The notes below the pieces were generated by a model. It did not search any database and was not told the DNA's origin. It saw only the letters and a list, made by a program, of their open reading frames with translations. From NCBI GenBank assembly GCA_937901025.1, contig CALCGR010000140.1, forward strand, positions 1-8,394: 8,394 bases of DNA. Reading direction: 5' to 3'. Every line of letters begins with the position of its first letter. The first letter of the stretch is position 1. This document shows positions 5,350-8,394 of this stretch, one piece after another. Both the position numbers and the translations under genes were made by a program. This DNA is from an uncultured Bacteroidales bacterium. GTDB taxonomy: Bacteria; Bacteroidota; Bacteroidia; Bacteroidales; Paludibacteraceae.

Positions 5350-6603
5350 ATGATGACAATTTCGAACTACAAGTTTGCCGGTAAGAAGGCAATCGTTCGG
5401 GTAGACTTCAATGTCCCCTTGGATGAGAATGGTGTTATCACAGATGACACTCGTATTCGTGGCGCTCTGCCCACTCTCAAGCACATCCTCAATGAGGGTG
5501 GTGCGCTGATTATTATGTCCCACCTGGGCAAGCCCAAAGGCAAACCCGCTGCCAAGTACAGTCTGGGGCAGATTGTAGACGCCGTATCGAAAGCACTGGG
5601 TACCAAAGTACAATTCGCTACCGACTGCGCCAAAGCCAAAGCACAAGCGGACGCCCTGAAAGCCGGTGAAGTACTGCTGCTCGAGAACCTGCGTTTCTAT
5701 GCGGAAGAAGAGGGTAAGCCGACGGATATCGAGAAGGAAGATCCTCGTTATGAAGAGGCTAAGAAAGAGATGAAAGCCAAGCAGAAAGAGTTTGCTAAGG
5801 TGCTGGCTTCGTACGCTGACTGCTATGTGAATGATGCCTTTGGTACCGCTCACCGCAAGCACGCTTCCACCGCCGTTATCGCCGATTATTTTGACGAGGA
5901 CAGCAAGATGCTCGGTTTCCTCATGGAGAAAGAGGTAGAGGCTGTAGATAACATCCTCAAGAACATCCGTCGTCCGTTTACGGCAATCATGGGTGGTTCG
6001 AAGGTATCGACGAAGATCGGTATCATCGAGAACCTGATGAACAAGGTGGACAACCTCATCCTTTGCGGAGGTATGACCTATACGTTTGCCAAAGCACAAG
6101 GCGGTCAGATTGGTGACTCCATCTGCGAAGATGATAAGTTGGATCTCGCCCTGGATATCCTGGCACAAGCCAAGGCAAAGGGAGTGAACCTGGTACTGGG
6201 AACGGACTCGGTTGTCGCGGACGCATTTGCCAATGACGCTAAGACGGATATCTGCGATAGTAAGAATATCCCTGCCGGTTGGCAAGGTATGGATGCCGGA
6301 CCCAAGAGTCGCGAACTCTTTGCTCAAGCCATCAAGGGTGCCAAGACGATTCTGTGGAACGGTCCTGCCGGTGTATTCGAGTTCGAAAACTTCACCGCGG
6401 GTAGTAAGGCGATTGCAGAGGCAATTGCAGAGGCTACTGACAAGGGCGCTTATTCGCTCATCGGCGGTGGTGACAGTGTTGCTTGCATCAATAAGTTCGG
6501 CATGGCCGATCGCGTTAGTTATATATCCACCGGTGGTGGTGCTTTGCTCGAAGCCATCGAGGGAAAAGTTTTACCCGGCGTAGCCGCTATTAAAGGAGAA
6601 TAA
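5350..6603 (+). CDS. pgk: Phosphoglycerate kinase
   Basis: Cytoplasmic glycolytic enzyme that transfers phosphate from 1,3-bisphosphoglycerate to ADP, making ATP and 3-phosphoglycerate, and works in reverse in gluconeogenesis. It has 417 residues, as expected for the Bacteroidetes form. Visible motifs are the family signature VRVDFNVPLDE (17-26), SHLGKPKG (57-64), ENLRFY (112-117), NDAFGTAHRKHAS (161-173), IMGGSKVSTK (213-222), the nucleotide-site segment WNGPAGVFE (336-344), GGGDSVA (372-378) and STGGGALLE (393-401). A charged segment at about 119-150 (EEEGKPTDIEKEDP and onward) is longer than in many bacterial Pgk proteins; I believe it is typical of this phylum. ATGs at 5350 and 5353 are adjacent and both fit. 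Leucine codons are almost all CTG or CTC, with a single TTA, unlike the TTA-rich genes around it, as expected of a highly expressed gene. It is followed 2 bp later by the DUF3127 gene. Confidence 0.98.
   Translation: MMTISNYKFAGKKAIVRVDFNVPLDENGVITDDTRIRGALPTLKHILNEGGALIIMSHLGKPKGKPAAKYSLGQIVDAVSKALGTKVQFATDCAKAKAQADALKAGEVLLLENLRFYAEEEGKPTDIEKEDPRYEEAKKEMKAKQKEFAKVLASYADCYVNDAFGTAHRKHASTAVIADYFDEDSKMLGFLMEKEVEAVDNILKNIRRPFTAIMGGSKVSTKIGIIENLMNKVDNLILCGGMTYTFAKAQGGQIGDSICEDDKLDLALDILAQAKAKGVNLVLGTDSVVADAFANDAKTDICDSKNIPAGWQGMDAGPKSRELFAQAIKGAKTILWNGPAGVFEFENFTAGSKAIAEAIAEATDKGAYSLIGGGDSVACINKFGMADRVSYISTGGGALLEAIEGKVLPGVAAIKGE
6592..6599 (+). promoter_or_regulatory. Shine-Dalgarno-like site for the DUF3127 gene, inside the end of pgk
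   Basis: AAAGGAGA at 6592-6599 contains AGGAG (6594-6598), 7 bases before the ATG at 6606. It is encoded by the last pgk codons (Lys-Gly-Glu). Strong Shine-Dalgarno sites are uncommon in Bacteroidetes and no other gene start in this window has one at proper spacing. The site and the 2-bp gap fit translational coupling of the two genes. Confidence 0.5.
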
Positions 6604-6605
6604 TT

Positions 6606-7001
6606 ATGGAAGTTTCCGGAAAAGTCATTCAAAAACTCCCTCTGCAAGAGGGTACGGGTCGCAACGGTAATCCGTGGAAGTCACAATCCGCTATTTTAGA
6701 GACCCAAGATCAATATCCCCGTAAGATTTGCTTCGAAGTGTTTGGTGAAGACCGTATCAACAACAACCCCTTTGAAGTAGACGAGATCATCACCATCAGT
6801 TTCGATATCGATAGTCACGAGTTCAATGGTCGTTGGTATACCTCCATCCGTGCTTATCGCATCCAGAAAGGGGTGGTAGAGTCTGCTCCCGCAGGTGCTC
6901 CGGCTCCGGCAGTAGCTCCGATGGCCGCAGACGCTCCCGCTGCTGACACGACGCCTTTTGACGCCTCGGCAAGCGATGAATCAACGGATCTTCCGTTCTA
7001 A
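6606..7001 (+). CDS. DUF3127 family protein, OB-like, with SSB-type C-terminal tail
   Basis: Small 131-residue protein. Residues 1-88 match what I recall of DUF3127: MEVSGKVIQKLP, LETQDQYPRKICFEVFG (31-47), then a beta pattern with ISFDIDSHEFNGRWYTSIRAY (64-84). The alternating strands and the GRWYT segment resemble the OB fold of single-stranded DNA-binding proteins, but the biochemical role is unknown to me. Residues 92-117 form a disordered linker rich in Ala and Pro (APAGAPAPAVAPMAADAPA). The last residues are SDESTDLPF, close to the acidic tail of SSB (DDDIPF), which recruits repair and replication proteins. The layout of OB-like domain, low-complexity linker and acidic tail is that of SSB. 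Binding to nucleic acid is inference; an OB-like protein can bind other ligands. It lies 2 bp after pgk, with its own Shine-Dalgarno-like site. Confidence 0.85.
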   Translation: MEVSGKVIQKLPLQEGTGRNGNPWKSQSAILETQDQYPRKICFEVFGEDRINNNPFEVDEIITISFDIDSHEFNGRWYTSIRAYRIQKGVVESAPAGAPAPAVAPMAADAPAADTTPFDASASDESTDLPF

Positions 7002-7011
7002 AAACGAAGGT

Positions 7012-8001
7012 ATGCGTAGACGCTTAGCGTGGATTATTGTATGTGCAGTTCTTCTAGTGGCAGGTACCATCACGTGTATCTGCCGCTGGAAGGCTTGGTT
7101 CAGCAATCCGGCCGAACCGAAGTGGGAAGAGACCTTGCGTCCCTACTCCTTTGCTACGTTTGGACAAGAGCAGGTACCGAACTTTATTTATGCGGATTCG
7201 GTATGGTACGATATGAAGGAACCCTATACGTTCCGTCTGCTCGTTTTGGGCGATGTGCATAACGATATCCATCACGAGCGTTATCAACAACTGGGAGCAG
7301 CGTATCCCCAACTCGATGCCGTGGCCCAAGTAGGCGATTGGATGGAGCGCGGATACACATACTATGCTCAGCAGTTAGTCAAAGACCTGGAGGGCACCGC
7401 GATAGCGACACTTCCGGTGATGACCACCCCCGGCAACCACGAGTACCACAAAGGGTTTGTGCGTTACCTACCCTACCTTTGGTACACGATGTTCCGCAAC
7501 CCGCTCAACGGGCCGTCAAACGGGTTAGGTTCCACGTATTGGGTGGATTTTCGTTACCTGAGAGTGATTGCTATCGACACTTCTGCCCCATACCTGCTGC
7601 ACCATTTCACGCGCTTGAATAAATGGGTTCAAGACGCCATCCGCGGAGCGGAGGGGAGATTCACCATCGTGATTATGCACCATCCCGCGCATTCAATTGC
7701 GAAGGGAAGGTTTAATGCGGGTATCTATGCTTTTATCGGGCACGCGATAAAGAAAGCGGACCTGGTCTTCACGGGGCACGACCATATGTATGCGCGTCAA
7801 TTACCGTTTGTGGAGATGGGTAGTGTTCATCGGACGCGGAAGGTACAAAAAAACGCTCGGGTAGAGCGGTATGAGCAACAACCGGTATATGCCATTCTGA
7901 CGGTTGAAAAAGATAAGTTACAGATGCAGGTAATGGCACTTGACTCCGACACCCTTTGTGACGAAGTGTTAATCGAGCATCTCCCGAAGCAGGTCGAGTG
8001 A
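7012..8001 (+). CDS. Membrane-anchored calcineurin-like metallophosphoesterase
   Basis: Probable metal-dependent phosphoesterase of 329 residues; the substrate is unknown. Residues 1-4 are basic (MRRR) and 5-24 form one hydrophobic segment (LAWIIVCAVLLVAG) without a proper lipobox, so I predict an inner-membrane anchor with the catalytic domain in the periplasm. The full metallophosphoesterase motif set is present: GDVH (80-83), GDWMERG (108-114), GNHEYHKG (141-148), MHHPAHS (222-228) and GHDHMY (255-260). These supply the Asp, Asn and His residues of the two-metal site. Tyr and Trp residues are abundant, as in purple-acid-phosphatase-like members. The frame is also open upstream, with an ATG at 6976 and a TTG at 6958, but those starts lie inside the DUF3127 gene and put a charged stretch before the anchor, so I prefer 7012, 10 bp after that gene's stop. 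The 3' end overlaps the opposing recO-like gene by 33 bp. Confidence 0.9.
   Translation: MRRRLAWIIVCAVLLVAGTITCICRWKAWFSNPAEPKWEETLRPYSFATFGQEQVPNFIYADSVWYDMKEPYTFRLLVLGDVHNDIHHERYQQLGAAYPQLDAVAQVGDWMERGYTYYAQQLVKDLEGTAIATLPVMTTPGNHEYHKGFVRYLPYLWYTMFRNPLNGPSNGLGSTYWVDFRYLRVIAIDTSAPYLLHHFTRLNKWVQDAIRGAEGRFTIVIMHHPAHSIAKGRFNAGIYAFIGHAIKKADLVFTGHDHMYARQLPFVEMGSVHRTRKVQKNARVERYEQQPVYAILTVEKDKLQMQVMALDSDTLCDEVLIEHLPKQVE
7969..8001. other. Convergent 33-bp overlap of phosphoesterase and recO-like gene ends
   Basis: The phosphoesterase TGA (7999-8001) lies inside the opposing recO-like frame, which stops at 7969-7971. The last 10 residues of each protein are coded by opposite strands of the same DNA. 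No terminator hairpin is visible between them. Confidence 0.85.
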
Positions 8002-8394
8002 CTTAAGGTCATTCCAATCCTCGACCCATTCTCCTCCATAACCCAAGAGTTCAGAAAAATGATGTAAGAACGGACGCAAGAGGGCTTGCGCCTTCGGGGT
8101 TGTGTCCAGCTGTCTAATGGTGAAGGAAACAAACTGATAGATACGTTCGTCCGCCATGGGGTGGCGCAAGGTTTTGTAGAGTATCTCCCCGATAATCATC
8201 CTCACGCATTGTTTCTCGCTATCATCCGCCAGAGGGATAAAGATGGGATTGGCGGAACGCAGGGTTTTCATCTCGCGCGTCTTTTCATCATCGTAACAAA
8301 CCTCCAAGATAGTGAGGGGGACATTGGGTATTCCGCCCTCCATTCCGGTGCGCTTGTGTCCCCGATAAAGGATAAAATTCTGGCGTCCGTTCTG
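7969..8394 (-). CDS. recO: RecO-like DNA repair protein, compact; N-terminus outside the window
   Basis: Probable RecO, the recombination mediator that works with RecR to load RecA onto SSB-coated single-stranded DNA. The frame runs off the right edge, so 141 C-terminal residues are visible. They begin QNGRQNFILYRGHKRTG, which fits the end of the N-terminal OB domain, where Bacteroidetes RecO has GR followed by hydrophobic and basic residues. PLTILEVCYDDEK and MKTLRSANPIFIPLADDSEKQ follow, then helices (VRMIIGEILYKTLRH; DERIYQFVSFTIRQLD; LLRPFLHHFSELLGYG). The end, NDLKSLDLLREMLD, resembles the C-terminus of Bacteroides RecO as I recall it (LKSLSVLQELF). Between LLGYG and that end only about 9 residues remain, where normal RecO has about 70, so the protein seems internally shortened to roughly 170-180 residues. 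I see no frameshift. The RecO assignment rests on remembered family patterns and is moderately sure. Confidence 0.72.
   Translation of the reverse strand, partial: QNGRQNFILYRGHKRTGMEGGIPNVPLTILEVCYDDEKTREMKTLRSANPIFIPLADDSEKQCVRMIIGEILYKTLRHPMADERIYQFVSFTIRQLDTTPKAQALLRPFLHHFSELLGYGGEWVEDWNDLKSLDLLREMLD

Noticed and set aside
5164..6327. Open frame of 387 codons on the minus strand, opposite pgk and the end of the lipoprotein gene
   Set aside because: Its codons align exactly with the sense codons, so it stays open only because pgk avoids TTA, CTA and TCA codons. Pgk is unmistakable on the other strand, and the antisense translation shows no recognisable domain.
6958..7011. Earlier starts (TTG 6958, ATG 6976) for the phosphoesterase
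   Set aside because: They lie in the DUF3127 coding region and add a charged stretch before the membrane anchor. The ATG at 7012 gives the normal basic-then-hydrophobic start. The ATG at 6976 is not fully excluded.
7155..7162. TACGTTTG, a perfect -7 box match inside the phosphoesterase gene (another at 6081-6088 in pgk)
   Set aside because: No TTG at 19-20 bp spacing upstream of the first, and both lie mid-gene with no gene start just downstream; six fixed bases occur by chance.

Overview
The window looks like a compact stretch of core chromosome from a member of Bacteroidetes, most likely order Bacteroidales; I cannot name the genus. Four things point there. The sigma factor matches the short Bacteroidetes primary sigma factor. 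One lipoprotein fits the DUF6242 family and one small protein the DUF3127 family, both known to me mainly from this phylum. Shine-Dalgarno sites are mostly absent. The one clear promoter has the Bacteroidetes form TTG-N20-TAnnTTTG. Nine genes fill about 98% of the window. The largest non-coding stretch is 72 bp, so no gap reaches 300 bases. I see no tRNA, rRNA, CRISPR array, insertion sequence, phage or plasmid feature.

Left block (1-3257, plus strand): the 3' part of rpoD, ddl (D-Ala-D-Ala ligase), an all-trans polyprenyl diphosphate synthase and a 252-residue helical protein of unknown function. The first three overlap by 1 and 8 bp and the fourth follows 11 bp later, so this is probably one transcription unit. 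It joins the housekeeping sigma factor to a peptidoglycan precursor enzyme and an isoprenoid chain enzyme.

Middle block (3238-5313): on the minus strand, 5-formyltetrahydrofolate cyclo-ligase, whose 3' end overlaps the helical protein gene tail to tail by 20 bp. It diverges from a DUF6242-type lipoprotein gene. The 72-bp space between them holds a perfect 19-bp dyad almost exactly at its centre, next to a good minus-strand promoter.

Right block (5350-8394): pgk (glycolysis), a DUF3127 protein with an SSB-like acidic tail ending DLPF, and a membrane-anchored calcineurin-like phosphoesterase, closely spaced on the plus strand. Last is the 3' part of a minus-strand gene that looks like an unusually compact recO. 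It overlaps the phosphoesterase gene tail to tail by 33 bp.

I found no clear new defence or mobile system. The points most worth checking are the central dyad, the SSB-like tail on the DUF3127 protein, the shortened RecO, the two convergent gene overlaps and the uncharacterised 252-residue protein.
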